64,000 nt of DNA from an uncultured Paracoccaceae bacterium (lineage in GTDB: Bacteria > Pseudomonadota > Alphaproteobacteria > Rhodobacterales > Rhodobacteraceae): assembly GCA_934500835.1 (NCBI GenBank), contig CAKSTR010000007.1:62001-126000 (forward strand), read 5' to 3'. Positions 17,701-26,993 of this stretch are shown one piece after another; the first letter of the stretch is position 1; each line of letters opens with the position of its first letter. The notes beneath the pieces were generated by a model, which searched no databases, was not told the origin of the DNA, and saw only the letters and a list, made by a program, of their open reading frames with translations. A program made the translations under genes and the position numbers.

Positions 17701-18870
17701 TCACGTTGCGGCGAAGAACGTCTCCAGGCGATCCAGGGCTGCCTCGAGCCGCTCATGGGACTGCGAGCCGAAACAGATCCGCAGGAAGCCCTCTCCCTGC
17801 TCTCCGTAGAAGCTGCCCGCCTCGACTACCACGCCAACATCTTCGAGAATCTTCTCGGCCGCCTGCTGGGAGGTCAGGCCGGTCCGCGAGATGTCAGGGA
17901 AGGCGTAGATCGTTCCCTCGGGAGAGGCGCAGCGGACGTTCTTCATCTGGTTCAGCCGCCGGACCAGCAGGTCCCGCTTTCTCTGATCGTCGGCCACCAT
18001 GTCGAGCAGCGGTTGCTGGTCCCCGGCGATCGCTGCCAAGGCGTCGGCCTGGATGAAGGTGTTGACGTGGCTCAGTTCATTGGCGTGGATCTTCAGGATT
18101 CCCGCAATGATTGCCCGCTCCGCGGCCACGAACCCCAGACGCCAGCCGTCCATCGCATAGGCCTTGGTAAGGGCGAACAGGCTTACCGTCCGCTCCTTCA
18201 TTCCCGGCAGCGAGGCGATGCTGGTATGGCGGGCATCATCGAACAGGATCTTCTCGTATACCTCGTCCGACACGACGATCAGGTTGTGCTCGATCGCCAG
18301 ACGGGCAAGATCCTCCAGCTCTTCGCGGCTGTAGACGCGGCCCGTCGGGTTGCAGGGATTGATCAGGACGATCATCCTTGTCCGCCCGGTGATGAGCGGC
18401 CGGACAAGATCGGCATCGATCCGGAAGCCGTTCTCCCGATCCAGCGGCGCGAGGATGACCTTCGCGCCGGCGAGCTCGATCTTCCCGACGTGCTGGGGAT
18501 AGTAGGGGGACAGGAGGATGGCTTCGTCCCCCGGATCGAGAAGGGCGAGGAAGGTCGCGAAGGACGCTTGGGTCAGGCCGTTGGTGACGACGATCTCATT
18601 TGCCCCGAGGTCGATCCCGTTTTCGCTTCGCAGCTTGCGGGCGAAGGCTTCGCGCAGCGGTGCCAGACCGGCGATGTCGCTGTAGTGCACGTCGCCGGCC
18701 CGGAGCGCGGCGATGGTGGCCTCCTTGATATGCGCGGGCGTGTCGTGGCAGGGGCGGCCCAGTTCCAGATGAATGAGATCCACGCCCCCCGCGGCTAGTT
18801 TGGCCGCCTTTTCATACATGCCAAAGTTCTTCGGCGAGGTCGCGGTCACCCGCTGTGCCAGTCGTATCAT
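17701..18870 (-). CDS. Pyridoxal-phosphate aminotransferase, class I
   Basis: Fold-type I aminotransferase (389 aa). The start at 18870 (MIRLAQRVTATSP) has AAAGGA just upstream. Motifs are LELGRPCHDTP in the substrate-entry loop, NPCNPTG at 171-177, SDEVYEKILF (PLP-binding Asp/Tyr) and FALTKAYAMDGWRLGF, where Lys236 is the Schiff-base lysine. It resembles aspartate/aromatic aminotransferases and the MalY/PatA-like branch; the donor and acceptor cannot be named. It is the last gene of the - strand catabolic operon, 175 bases after the FAD oxidase. A role deaminating the amino acid left after demethylation is plausible. Confidence 0.88.
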   Translation of the reverse strand: MIRLAQRVTATSPKNFGMYEKAAKLAAGGVDLIHLELGRPCHDTPAHIKEATIAALRAGDVHYSDIAGLAPLREAFARKLRSENGIDLGANEIVVTNGLTQASFATFLALLDPGDEAILLSPYYPQHVGKIELAGAKVILAPLDRENGFRIDADLVRPLITGRTRMIVLINPCNPTGRVYSREELEDLARLAIEHNLIVVSDEVYEKILFDDARHTSIASLPGMKERTVSLFALTKAYAMDGWRLGFVAAERAIIAGILKIHANELSHVNTFIQADALAAIAGDQQPLLDMVADDQRKRDLLVRRLNQMKNVRCASPEGTIYAFPDISRTGLTSQQAAEKILEDVGVVVEAGSFYGEQGEGFLRICFGSQSHERLEAALDRLETFFAAT

Positions 18871-19045
18871 GTGGTGTCCTTTCCAGGCATCGGTGCGTCT
18901 GGCGCCCCGAAAGGGGATATCGCCGGTTTGTCGAAACGGGAGCGGGGCGGGCGGGGCGGAGCCTGCCGCCGTTCCGCCCGCCCGAAGCAGGCCGGAGCCG
19001 CGGAAAGACCGCATGGTCCCGACCCCCGGGGCCCGGGCGGGGCGC

Positions 19046-20209
19046 TCAGGCATGCTCGGCCGTTCGTGCCGGCGTGATCCATCCGGCCTTCTCGCGCCAG
19101 TCCTCCGGCAGGTTCCCGAAGCGCGAAATCCGAAAGGACGAGATGTCGGCAAAACTGCAGCTTCCATCCAGAACCAGTTCCGACATCGCCCGCCCGCTGG
19201 CCGGAGAAAGGCCGAAGCCGACCGAGGACATGCTGCACAGTGCAACATTGTCGTGGCCCGGCAGCCGGTCCAGGATCGGCCGCCCGTCGGGGGTGTTCTC
19301 GACGATGCCTGCCCAGCTACGGATCAGCCGCAGGTGGCCGAGCTTGGGGTAAAGCTCGTAGAGCCGCTTGCCGATATGCTGCACCAGCGGCGTGGTCGGC
19401 CGCAGGAACTTTCCTTGCTCTGGCCGGTGCAGCCATTCGTGGGGGCCGCCGCCATACGCGAGGTTGCCACGCAGGGTCTGCCGGCCGTAAAGCCCGTTGC
19501 CGTCGGTTCCGCCGATCCGCATCAGCGGCACCGGCGCCGTCACCACCATCTCCACCCGGGCCAGCGCCATCGGCACCTCGACCCCCAACGCCCGCGCCAT
19601 CGGGGCGGTGCCGGGACCGCAGGCCAGCACCAGATGGTCGCAGCCGAACCGACCCGCGGTGGTGTTCACCGCATGGACGCGGCCGCCGGCGCTTTCGAAG
19701 CCCAGCACTTCGGTGTGCTGGAGGATGCGCCCGCCCAGGTCTTGTAGGGCCCAGGCATAGGCTTGCACCGTGCGTTGCGGATTGGCCTGGCCGCCGAACT
19801 TGAACAGGGTCGCGCCGCGCGCCGCATCGCTGACGAAGGGCACACGGTCGCGCAGCGCCTTTTCGTCCAGCCGCACCGCCTCCTTGCCGAGCCGCGCCGA
19901 GATGCCGATCAGCTTCTCGTTGCGGTCGGCCTGCTCGTCGGTCATCGCGATGGCCAGCCGCCAGGGGCGGAACTCGGTCGGATAGCCCAGCATCTCGTCC
20001 AACTGCTGCCAGAGCCGCTGCTCCTCGGCGAAGAAAGGGCTGTAGTAATGCGCAGCACCGCCGCCATTGCGCCCCGACGCCTCGCGGCCGATGACGCTTT
20101 TCTCCAGCACGAGCACGTCGACGCCGCGTTGCGCGAGCCACCAAGCGGTGCTGAGCCCGGTGACGCCGCCGCCGACGACAATCACGGATGCCGAATTCGC
20201 CTTGTCCAT
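19046..20209 (-). CDS. FAD-dependent amino acid/opine oxidase, HcnC/DadA-like
   Basis: FAD oxidoreductase of the D-amino acid/glycine oxidase (DAO) fold, 387 aa. The start at 20209 (MDKANSASVIVVGGG) is set by AAGGGGAA upstream. The FAD motif GGGVTG is at 13-18, followed by LEKSVIGREASGRNGGG, and the C-terminal GIVENTPDGRPIL and SMSSVGFGLSPASG are typical of the family. It lies 11 bases after an HcnB/OoxA-like subunit. Such pairs form heteromeric dehydrogenases acting on glycine, opines, hydroxyproline and similar secondary amines. A role in cleaving an N-substituted amino acid is inferred from that pairing. Confidence 0.86.
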   Translation of the reverse strand: MDKANSASVIVVGGGVTGLSTAWWLAQRGVDVLVLEKSVIGREASGRNGGGAAHYYSPFFAEEQRLWQQLDEMLGYPTEFRPWRLAIAMTDEQADRNEKLIGISARLGKEAVRLDEKALRDRVPFVSDAARGATLFKFGGQANPQRTVQAYAWALQDLGGRILQHTEVLGFESAGGRVHAVNTTAGRFGCDHLVLACGPGTAPMARALGVEVPMALARVEMVVTAPVPLMRIGGTDGNGLYGRQTLRGNLAYGGGPHEWLHRPEQGKFLRPTTPLVQHIGKRLYELYPKLGHLRLIRSWAGIVENTPDGRPILDRLPGHDNVALCSMSSVGFGLSPASGRAMSELVLDGSCSFADISSFRISRFGNLPEDWREKAGWITPARTAEHA

Positions 20210-20220
20210 GGTGTTCCCCT

Positions 20221-21795
20221 TCAAAGGTGCCAGCCGGTGCCGTCGCGCCGCTCGCCGCCGGGGTCGTCTTCCCACCAGGGCAGGAACTGCGTCGGGATGC
20301 CGAACCACGAATCCCAGCCCCGCTGCATCGCCTCCGGCTCCTGCGCGGCGCTGATCAGGGCAAGCGGCAGGGGCCGCACCGGCGCGCGCCAGGTGGCCGG
20401 GGGCACTTCCTCCGGCGGGATGCCCGCCGCCCGGGCCAGCAGGCAGGCCGTCTGCTCGCGGCAGCGCCGGCCCTGGCATTCGCCCATGCCGGCGCGGGTC
20501 AGGCGCTTGATCTGGTCGGGATCGGGCGGGCCGTCGCGGAGCAGGCTGTCCAGGTCGCGGGTGCAGGTGCGCCCCTGGCGCGGTCCCAGATAGGCCGGGG
20601 GGCTGACGCCGAGGATATCGGCCCGGGTGACCGTCTCGCAGCGGCAGACCACGACATCCAGCCCGCCGCTGCGGATCAGCGCCTCCATCCAGCCGGCAAG
20701 CACCGGGGCGGTCGCTTCCGCCGCGGGGGACAGCGCCTCCGGGGCGGTAGCGCGGTCGCCGCAGGCCGCGGCCAGCCCCGCCGCGGCGGTTGCGGCGTCC
20801 TGGTTATCGTCCTCGGCCCCGGTGCAGGCGCCGACGGCCTGCACCCCGGCGATGCTGGTCAGCGTGCCCTCCATCTGCGGGCGCCAGACCCCGCGCGCGG
20901 AATCGAAGCACAGTTGCCCGCCCGCCGCTGCGAGCAGTTCGACGCTGGGGGTCTGCAGGATCGCCGCGCAGATCGTGTCGCAGTCGACCCGGCGGCGGCT
21001 GTCTGGCAGCGACGCGCCCGCGTCGTCCAGCGAGACCAGGATGGCGCCATCGACGCCCTCGGGGCCGGACCCGGCCGAGACGATCACCGTCCGGGTCAGG
21101 ATGTCGACCCCCGCTGCCGACAGGGCGGCCAAGTCGTCGGGACCGGCAAGCGGCCGGGCGCCCGGCTCGACTAGGCCAACGACCTCGATGCCATGTTCGC
21201 GGGCATCCAGCGCCGTCCGGCAGGCGAGGCTGTCGGAGCCGAGGATCAGCAGCCGCCGGACATCCGCGGCCTCGTATTGGTGCAGCAGCGCATGCAGCCC
21301 GCGGCTGCCCATCACCCCGGGCTGATCGCAACCCTCGAAGCCCAGCATGATGTCGCGCGCGCCCGTCGCCAGGATCACATGGCCGCAGCGGGCGATCCAG
21401 GCGCGCTCGCCGTCCTCCAGCCCGACCTGCAGCCCGTCGATCATCCGGGCTTCGGGGCTGGGCGGAAACAGCCCCCAGGCGGTGGTTCCCAGCCGGACCT
21501 CGACATTCTGCTCGAACGCCTCCGCGATCAGCGGCGAATGCCCGACGATCTGGCCGATCATCTTCTGCCGGTTCTGCACGGCCGCGGTGGCGCGCTGCCC
21601 GAAGGCATAGGGCACGTCTAGGCCGATCAGGCCGGGGTCGAGCGGGTGCTCATCGATCAGCACGACCTTGAGCCCTGCCTTGGCGCCCTCGATGGCGGCC
21701 CTTGCGCCTGCCGCTCCCGCGCCGATCACCAGAAGGTCCAGCGATTCCGTGGGGGAGGGCGCGGTCGCGCCGAGCGAATGAAGATCCAGGGTCAT
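20221..21795 (-). CDS. HcnB/OoxA-like FAD/NAD(P)-binding subunit with [2Fe-2S] domain
   Basis: Partner flavoprotein (524 aa). ATG at 21795 is preferred to the upstream TTG because TTGGAGG ends six bases before it. It shows GAGAAG at 25-30 (FAD fingerprint), ATGARD near 144, a second nucleotide-binding segment LILGSD near 183, and a C-terminal BFD-like iron-sulfur domain with Cys384-x-Cys386 and Cys440-x4-Cys445 (MGECQGRRC). Families with this layout are the alpha subunits of hydrogen cyanide synthase, octopine/nopaline oxidase and hydroxyproline dehydrogenase. The small HcnA-like ferredoxin subunit found in some of these is absent here. Confidence 0.87.
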   Translation of the reverse strand: MTLDLHSLGATAPSPTESLDLLVIGAGAAGARAAIEGAKAGLKVVLIDEHPLDPGLIGLDVPYAFGQRATAAVQNRQKMIGQIVGHSPLIAEAFEQNVEVRLGTTAWGLFPPSPEARMIDGLQVGLEDGERAWIARCGHVILATGARDIMLGFEGCDQPGVMGSRGLHALLHQYEAADVRRLLILGSDSLACRTALDAREHGIEVVGLVEPGARPLAGPDDLAALSAAGVDILTRTVIVSAGSGPEGVDGAILVSLDDAGASLPDSRRRVDCDTICAAILQTPSVELLAAAGGQLCFDSARGVWRPQMEGTLTSIAGVQAVGACTGAEDDNQDAATAAAGLAAACGDRATAPEALSPAAEATAPVLAGWMEALIRSGGLDVVVCRCETVTRADILGVSPPAYLGPRQGRTCTRDLDSLLRDGPPDPDQIKRLTRAGMGECQGRRCREQTACLLARAAGIPPEEVPPATWRAPVRPLPLALISAAQEPEAMQRGWDSWFGIPTQFLPWWEDDPGGERRDGTGWHL

Positions 21796-21853
21796 GGACG
21801 CCTCCAAATGGTGTGCCCGGGCTGGTGTTTCCGGGGTAGATGTTGCGCCGGAT

Positions 21854-22435
21854 TCACCCGGCCCTGATGCCGAAACCGTATTCGGCCGCGGAAACCTCGA
21901 ACCAGCGCAGGAAGGCGCTGGTGAAGCTGCAGCGCAGCAGCAGCCGGAAACGGCCGTCCGCCGGCTGCGCCGGCCGCCAGAGGCAGCAGGCCATGCCGTC
22001 CAGCGCGGTCAGCGCCGCCGCCCCCGGCCCGAAGACCTGGGGGGCCAGGTCGATCAGTACGCCTTTCCGCAACGTGGCGATCGCCGCCGGGCCGGAAAGG
22101 CTGCACAGCAGCCAGCCGTCGCTCTGGTCGAGCCGGATCGCCTCCGTCCCCGCGAAGGCCGCCGCCGGGGGGAGAGGCGCTCCCTGGCGGTCGGGCGAGA
22201 CCAGAAGCCAGCGGTCCGGCCCGCTCCAGACCGCCTCGACCGGGTCGCCGACCGCGCCGGGCGTCTCCGGCGGCGGAGCGCCGAGGATTTCGGCCAGGCG
22301 GGAGACGAGCAGCGCGCGCTGCGCCCTCCCCTGGATCACCAGGGCGATGCCGGGTACCTGATGGACGGCAAGCGCCACGTTGTCGCCTGTGGCGGCACGG
22401 TCCGGGATGGCAAGGGCAGGGCGGTGGTCAAGCAC
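21854..22435 (-). CDS. soxG: Sarcosine oxidase gamma subunit, copy 2
   Basis: Gamma subunit (193 aa) of soxBDAG copy 2. The start is taken as GTG at 22435 (VLDHRPALAIPDR), because it reproduces the 8-base soxA/soxG overlap seen in the other two operons and the LDH start of copy 1. GcvT-like segments include VEAVWSGPDRWLLVSP, IRLDQSDGWLLCSLSGP and a C-terminal FRLLLRCSFTSAFLRWFE. The sequence is divergent from copies 1 and 3, as is normal for gamma. The following HcnB-like gene starts 58 bases downstream. Confidence 0.82.
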   Translation of the reverse strand: MLDHRPALAIPDRAATGDNVALAVHQVPGIALVIQGRAQRALLVSRLAEILGAPPPETPGAVGDPVEAVWSGPDRWLLVSPDRQGAPLPPAAAFAGTEAIRLDQSDGWLLCSLSGPAAIATLRKGVLIDLAPQVFGPGAAALTALDGMACCLWRPAQPADGRFRLLLRCSFTSAFLRWFEVSAAEYGFGIRAG

Positions 22436-25403
22436 GGAGACGGTCTCCCTTGGGATCGAAGAAGACGGGGTCGCAGACGACCAGCTCGGTCGATGCCTTG
22501 CGGATCGGGTCATGGGCGACGATGGTCTCGCCCAGACGGGCCTCGCCGCCGGCACAGAATCCCAGCCCGATCCACTGCTCCAGCATCGGCGACCAGCCCG
22601 CCGAGGAAACATGGCCGAGATCGGTATCCCAGGAAGGCGCGACGCCCCTGGCGAAGAGATGCGCCCCGCCTCGGAAGGCTGATCGGCCGTCCGCCGACCG
22701 AAGCCCGACCAGGATCGGGCGTTCCGGCTCCAGCAGCGCCGGGCGCTGGCTCATCTCGCGGCCCCAGAACAGGGGCTTGTCCAAGGCCATCATCCGGCCG
22801 AGGCCGAGGTCGCGTGCGGTGGCGGTGCCGTTCATCTCGGCCGGTCCGATATGGCCCTTCTCCAGCCGCATCGCCCCCAGGGCCTCCAGCCCGTAGGGGG
22901 TGATGCCGAAGGGCTGCCCCGCTTCCATCAGCCGGTAGGCCAGCGCGCTGCCGTGGCCGGTGGGAACCGCAATCTCGTAGGCGAGTTCGCCGGAGAACGA
23001 GATGCGGAACAACCGCGCCCGAACGCCGGAAGCCACGGTCAGCTCGGCTGCCGCCATATAGGGGAAGGCGGCGTCGGACAGGTCGAAGGGCGCATCCACC
23101 ACCTGCTCCAGCACCCTGCGGGACTGCGGACCCGCCACCGAGAACTGCGCCCAGTCCTCGGTCACCATGGCGAAGCGGACATCCAGGTCCGGCCAGCGGC
23201 ATTGCGTCAGGTAGTCCAGGTGCTCCAGGACCGCGCCGGCATTGCCGGTGGTGGTCGTCATCAGGAAGGTCTCCTCGGCCAGCCGCGAGGTGGTGCCGTC
23301 ATCGAAGACGAAGCCGTCCTCGCGCAGCATCAGCCCGTAGCGGGCGCGGCCCACGGCAAGCTTCCGCCACCTGTTGGTATAGACCCGCTCCAGCAGGGTC
23401 GCGGCGTCGGGCCCCTCGACATGGATCTTGCCGAGCGTCGAGACATCGCAGAGACCCACGCCCGAGCGGACGGCCCACACCTCGCGCTGCATGGCGGCGA
23501 ACCAGTCCTCGTCCGAGCGGGTGAAATACTGCGCGCGCAGCCAGCCCCCGGCCTCGATGAACACCGCGCCCTGCGATTGCGCCCAGTCATGGGCCGGGGT
23601 GTAGCGGGTGGGATGGGCATCCCGGCCCCGCCGCTGCCCCGCCAGCGCCCCGATCGCCACCGGCGTATAGGGCGGCCGGAAGGTCGTCATCGCCGGCGGC
23701 TTCGCGGTCCCGCCCGCGGCGGCGTCCAGTCCGGCCAGCAGCAGCATGGCGTTGACGTTCGAGGTCTTGCCCTGGTCGGTGGCCATGCCCAGCGTGGTGT
23801 AGCGCTTGGCCAGTTCCACCGGCCCGAAGCCCTCTTCCCGGGCCTGAACCAGGTCGTTGCCGGTCACGTCGTTCTGGAAATCGACGAAGGCCTTGCCGGG
23901 CAGCGGGTGGATGCGAATCGGTGCGTAGCCGTAGGGTTCGTCGCCGGCCGCCGGCGCCGCGCCAGCGCTGTCGGTCCTGCCGCAGGTTTCGGCCGCGGCG
24001 AGGCCGGCCGCGTGGCCGTCGGCCAGGCAGGCCCCGGTTCCGGTGCGGCCGGCCGCGCTGCCGGCGATGCGCATCCCGGGCGGGCCTTCGACGGCGAGGA
24101 ACATGCCCTGCGCCTCATCCCATTGCGGCCGGGCCCCCAGATGCGCGCTGAGATGCAGTGCGGGATCCCAGCCGCCACTCATCGCCACTAGGTCGCAGTC
24201 GAGCGACTGCCTAGCGCCATCCGTCAACTCCAGATCGAGGCCCGAGACCGCTCGTCCGCCGCGGGCCCGGACGATCCGTGCCGCGCGGATCACGTCCCCC
24301 TTCGGCATCGGGTGGCTGCCCGGCCGCAGATCGACGCAGCCTGCGACTTCGATCCCGGCGGCGCGCATGTCCGCCGACGTACGCAGGATGCTGTCGTTGT
24401 TGCCGACGACGACCGCCCTGCGTCCCGGCGCGACGGCGAAGCGGTTGATATAGCTGCGCACCGCGCCGGCCAGCATGATCCCGGGCCGGTCGTTGTTCGC
24501 GAAGACCAACGGCCGCTCCAGCGCGCCGGTGGCCAGCACCGAGGACCGTGCCCGGAGTTTCCAGAGCCGCTGACGCGGGCTCGGGCGTGGGACAGCGGGA
24601 AGGTGGTCGGCCACCCGCTCCACCGCCACATAGGCGCCGCCGTCGTAGCAGCCGATCACCGTCGTCCGGCCGAGCAGCGTCACGTTCGGCGCCGCCGCCA
24701 ACTCGGCGACGGCCGAAGCCGCCCAGTCGGCCGCAGGCATTCCCGCGACCTCGACCCGTTCGGAAACCAGCCTGCCGCCGAAGGCGAAATCCTGCTCGCA
24801 CAGCACAACGCGGGCGCCGGTCCGCGCCGCAGCGAGGCTGGCCGCTAGGCCGGACGGGCCGCCGCCGATCACCAGCACGTCGCAATGCAGGCTGGTCTTC
24901 TCGTAGGCATCGGGGTCGGCCGCCTGCGCGGCCCGACCAAGCCCGGCGGCACGGCGGATGAACGGCTCGTAGATCCTTTCCCAGAACGAGGCGGGCCACA
25001 TGAAGGTCTTGTAGTAGAAGCCGGCCGAGATCAGCGGGGCGAACAACTGGTTGACGGCGCCGAGATCGAACCACAGCGAGGGCCAGCGGTTCTGGCTGCC
25101 GGCGGATAGGCCGTCCCAGACCTCGACCAGGGTGGCGCGGGTGTTAGGCTCGCGCAGCGCCCGCTCGCGCAGTTCGACCAGCGCGTTCGGCTCCTCGACC
25201 CCGGCGCTGAGGATGCCGCGCGGGCGGTGATACTTGAAAGACCGGCCGACGAGGCGGATGCCGTTGGCCAGAAGCGCCGAGGCCAGAGTGTCGCCGGGAT
25301 GGGCGGAGCAGGTGCGACCGTCGAAGCGGAAGGACACCGTTTGCGAACGGTCGATGGCGCCGCCGCGGGGCAGGCGGAACGGCTGGGCGGAAGCTCCGGT
25401 CAC
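22428..25403 (-). CDS. soxA: Sarcosine oxidase alpha subunit, copy 2
   Basis: Alpha subunit (991 aa). The start is GTG at 25403 (VTGASAQPFRLPRGG), overlapping the soxD stop as GTGA. Domain order is as in copy 1: N-terminal ferredoxin-like fold with GRSFKYHRPRG, Rossmann motif GGGPSG, FANNDRPGIML, a YTTLGMATDQGKTSN segment and a C-terminal GcvT domain with FRISFSGELAYEIAVP. It should transfer the methyl carbon to THF and bind NAD+. It is distinct in sequence from copies 1 and 3, so it is a separately evolved paralogue and not a recent duplication. It belongs to the operon with mttB and the HcnB/HcnC-like pair. Confidence 0.94.
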   Translation of the reverse strand: MTGASAQPFRLPRGGAIDRSQTVSFRFDGRTCSAHPGDTLASALLANGIRLVGRSFKYHRPRGILSAGVEEPNALVELRERALREPNTRATLVEVWDGLSAGSQNRWPSLWFDLGAVNQLFAPLISAGFYYKTFMWPASFWERIYEPFIRRAAGLGRAAQAADPDAYEKTSLHCDVLVIGGGPSGLAASLAAARTGARVVLCEQDFAFGGRLVSERVEVAGMPAADWAASAVAELAAAPNVTLLGRTTVIGCYDGGAYVAVERVADHLPAVPRPSPRQRLWKLRARSSVLATGALERPLVFANNDRPGIMLAGAVRSYINRFAVAPGRRAVVVGNNDSILRTSADMRAAGIEVAGCVDLRPGSHPMPKGDVIRAARIVRARGGRAVSGLDLELTDGARQSLDCDLVAMSGGWDPALHLSAHLGARPQWDEAQGMFLAVEGPPGMRIAGSAAGRTGTGACLADGHAAGLAAAETCGRTDSAGAAPAAGDEPYGYAPIRIHPLPGKAFVDFQNDVTGNDLVQAREEGFGPVELAKRYTTLGMATDQGKTSNVNAMLLLAGLDAAAGGTAKPPAMTTFRPPYTPVAIGALAGQRRGRDAHPTRYTPAHDWAQSQGAVFIEAGGWLRAQYFTRSDEDWFAAMQREVWAVRSGVGLCDVSTLGKIHVEGPDAATLLERVYTNRWRKLAVGRARYGLMLREDGFVFDDGTTSRLAEETFLMTTTTGNAGAVLEHLDYLTQCRWPDLDVRFAMVTEDWAQFSVAGPQSRRVLEQVVDAPFDLSDAAFPYMAAAELTVASGVRARLFRISFSGELAYEIAVPTGHGSALAYRLMEAGQPFGITPYGLEALGAMRLEKGHIGPAEMNGTATARDLGLGRMMALDKPLFWGREMSQRPALLEPERPILVGLRSADGRSAFRGGAHLFARGVAPSWDTDLGHVSSAGWSPMLEQWIGLGFCAGGEARLGETIVAHDPIRKASTELVVCDPVFFDPKGDRLRA

Positions 25404-25657
25404 GCTTCGGCCCTCGCAGGCCGGACCGAGCGGACGCCGTGAGTCCGGGTATCGCGCTCCACGATCAGCCAGGCCCGGCAGCCATAGACATGCTGCCAAA
25501 GTTCCGACTGGAGACCTGCCGTATTGGCGCGCAGGTGAATGGCGTCGGCCAGTTCCCTGATCGTCGCGCCATCCGGGGCCTGCCTTTCCGGGTATTCGCC
25601 CTTGAAGCGGAACTCCGAAAAATCCCTGTCGCCGCAATGGAAGCAATTGAGCCGCAT
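25400..25657 (-). CDS. soxD: Sarcosine oxidase delta subunit, copy 2
   Basis: Delta subunit (85 aa), the shortest of the three. Zinc ligands are visible as Cys5-x2-Cys8 (NCFHCGD) and a later WQHVYGCR, with the normal His-x3-Cys spacing. It lies nine bases after soxB and its stop overlaps the soxA GTG. Function is structural, within the heterotetramer. Confidence 0.92.
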   Translation of the reverse strand: MRLNCFHCGDRDFSEFRFKGEYPERQAPDGATIRELADAIHLRANTAGLQSELWQHVYGCRAWLIVERDTRTHGVRSVRPARAEA

Positions 25658-25666
25658 CGTCGTTTC

Positions 25667-26920
25667 CTAATGAAGATTGGGCTGGGCGCCGGTACCGGCC
25701 TCGTTGACGAGATCGCCGCTGCGGAAGCGGTCGATCGAGAACGGCGCGATCAGGGGATGGGGACGATCCTCCGCGATGGTCTGGGCAAGGCACCAGCCTG
25801 CCGCGGGGGTCGCCTTGAAGCCGCTGCCGCCCCAGCCCGCGTTGAGATACAGGCCCTCGATCCCGGTCCTGCCGGCCACGGGGCTGCCGTCCATGGTCAG
25901 ATCCACGTTGCCCGCCCAGGACCGCAACAGCCTTAGCCGCCCGAGATTGGGAAATACCGAAAGCGCCTCGACCGCCACGTCCTCGATCCGGGCGAAGGCA
26001 CCGCGCTGCGTATAGGAGGTGTAGCCGTCGTAGTAGCCGCCGAAGACCAGCCCGCCCTTGTCCGACTGGCTGACGTAGAAATGTCCGGCCCCGTAGGTGA
26101 TGACCTGGTCGATCAGAGGCTGGATCGCCTCCGTCACATAGGCTTGAAGCAGATGCGTCTCGATGGGCAGCTCCAGACCCGCCATGGCGGCAACCCTGGA
26201 AGAGTTTCCGGCGCAGGCCAGCAGGACCTTTCCCGCGGCGATGAAGCCGCCCGACGTCTCGACACCGGCGACGCGCCCGCCGGCTATCCGGATGCCCTGC
26301 ACCTCGCAGGTCTGGAGGATGTCCACCCCCAGCCTGTCGGCCGCGCTGGCATAGCCCCAGGCCACGGCATCATGGCGGACGGTGCCGCCGCGGCGTTGCA
26401 GAAGTCCGCCGTAGATCGGAAAGCGCGGATTATCGAAATCGAACCCGGGCACCATGCGGCGGACTTCGTCGCGATCCAGCAGCACGGCGTCGATGCCGGC
26501 GATCAGCATCGCATTGCCGCGGCGCGCCATGCTTTCCATTTGGCCATCAGAATGGGCCAAGTTGAGGACGCCGCGCTGGCTGACCATCACGTTGTAGTTC
26601 AGTTCCCGCTCTAGGCCCTCCCATAGCTTCAGGGAATGTTCCAAAAATCGGTTCGCAGGATAGTGCAGATAGTTTGAGCGCACGATCGTGGTGTTCCGCC
26701 CGACGTTGCCGAAGCCGATAACGCCCCGCTCCACCACGGCGATGTCGCGAATGCCGTGGCGCCGGGCCAAGTAATAGGCGGTGGCAAGGCCGTGCCCGCC
26801 GCCGCCGATGATGACCACCTCGTAGCTTTTCCGCGCCGAGGGGTGGCGCCACATGGCCGGCCAGGGCCGCTTGCGGGACAGCGCCCGCCCGGCAAGCGTG
26901 AGGATGGAACGTCTTGGCAT
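25667..26920 (-). CDS. soxB: Sarcosine oxidase beta subunit, copy 2
   Basis: Complete beta subunit (417 aa). The start at 26920 (MPRRSILTLAGRAL) has GGAGGA about ten bases upstream; a longer in-frame reading would run into the MttB gene. The FAD fingerprint VVIIGGGGHGLATAYYLA is near residue 32, followed by GNVGRNTTIVRSNYL. The RHDAVAWGYA block marks the FMN-attachment region, and NAGWGGSGFKATP closes the flavin site. It begins 73 bases after mttB, so demethylation of a quaternary amine and oxidation of the resulting N-methyl amine would be co-expressed. Confidence 0.94.
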   Translation of the reverse strand: MPRRSILTLAGRALSRKRPWPAMWRHPSARKSYEVVIIGGGGHGLATAYYLARRHGIRDIAVVERGVIGFGNVGRNTTIVRSNYLHYPANRFLEHSLKLWEGLERELNYNVMVSQRGVLNLAHSDGQMESMARRGNAMLIAGIDAVLLDRDEVRRMVPGFDFDNPRFPIYGGLLQRRGGTVRHDAVAWGYASAADRLGVDILQTCEVQGIRIAGGRVAGVETSGGFIAAGKVLLACAGNSSRVAAMAGLELPIETHLLQAYVTEAIQPLIDQVITYGAGHFYVSQSDKGGLVFGGYYDGYTSYTQRGAFARIEDVAVEALSVFPNLGRLRLLRSWAGNVDLTMDGSPVAGRTGIEGLYLNAGWGGSGFKATPAAGWCLAQTIAEDRPHPLIAPFSIDRFRSGDLVNEAGTGAQPNLH

Positions 26921-26993
26921 CTGGATCTGCTGTCCTCCGGCGAGAGAGGGAGTCATGCGGGGGCAGCGCCGGAGCCGCCCCCGCACCGCGGTG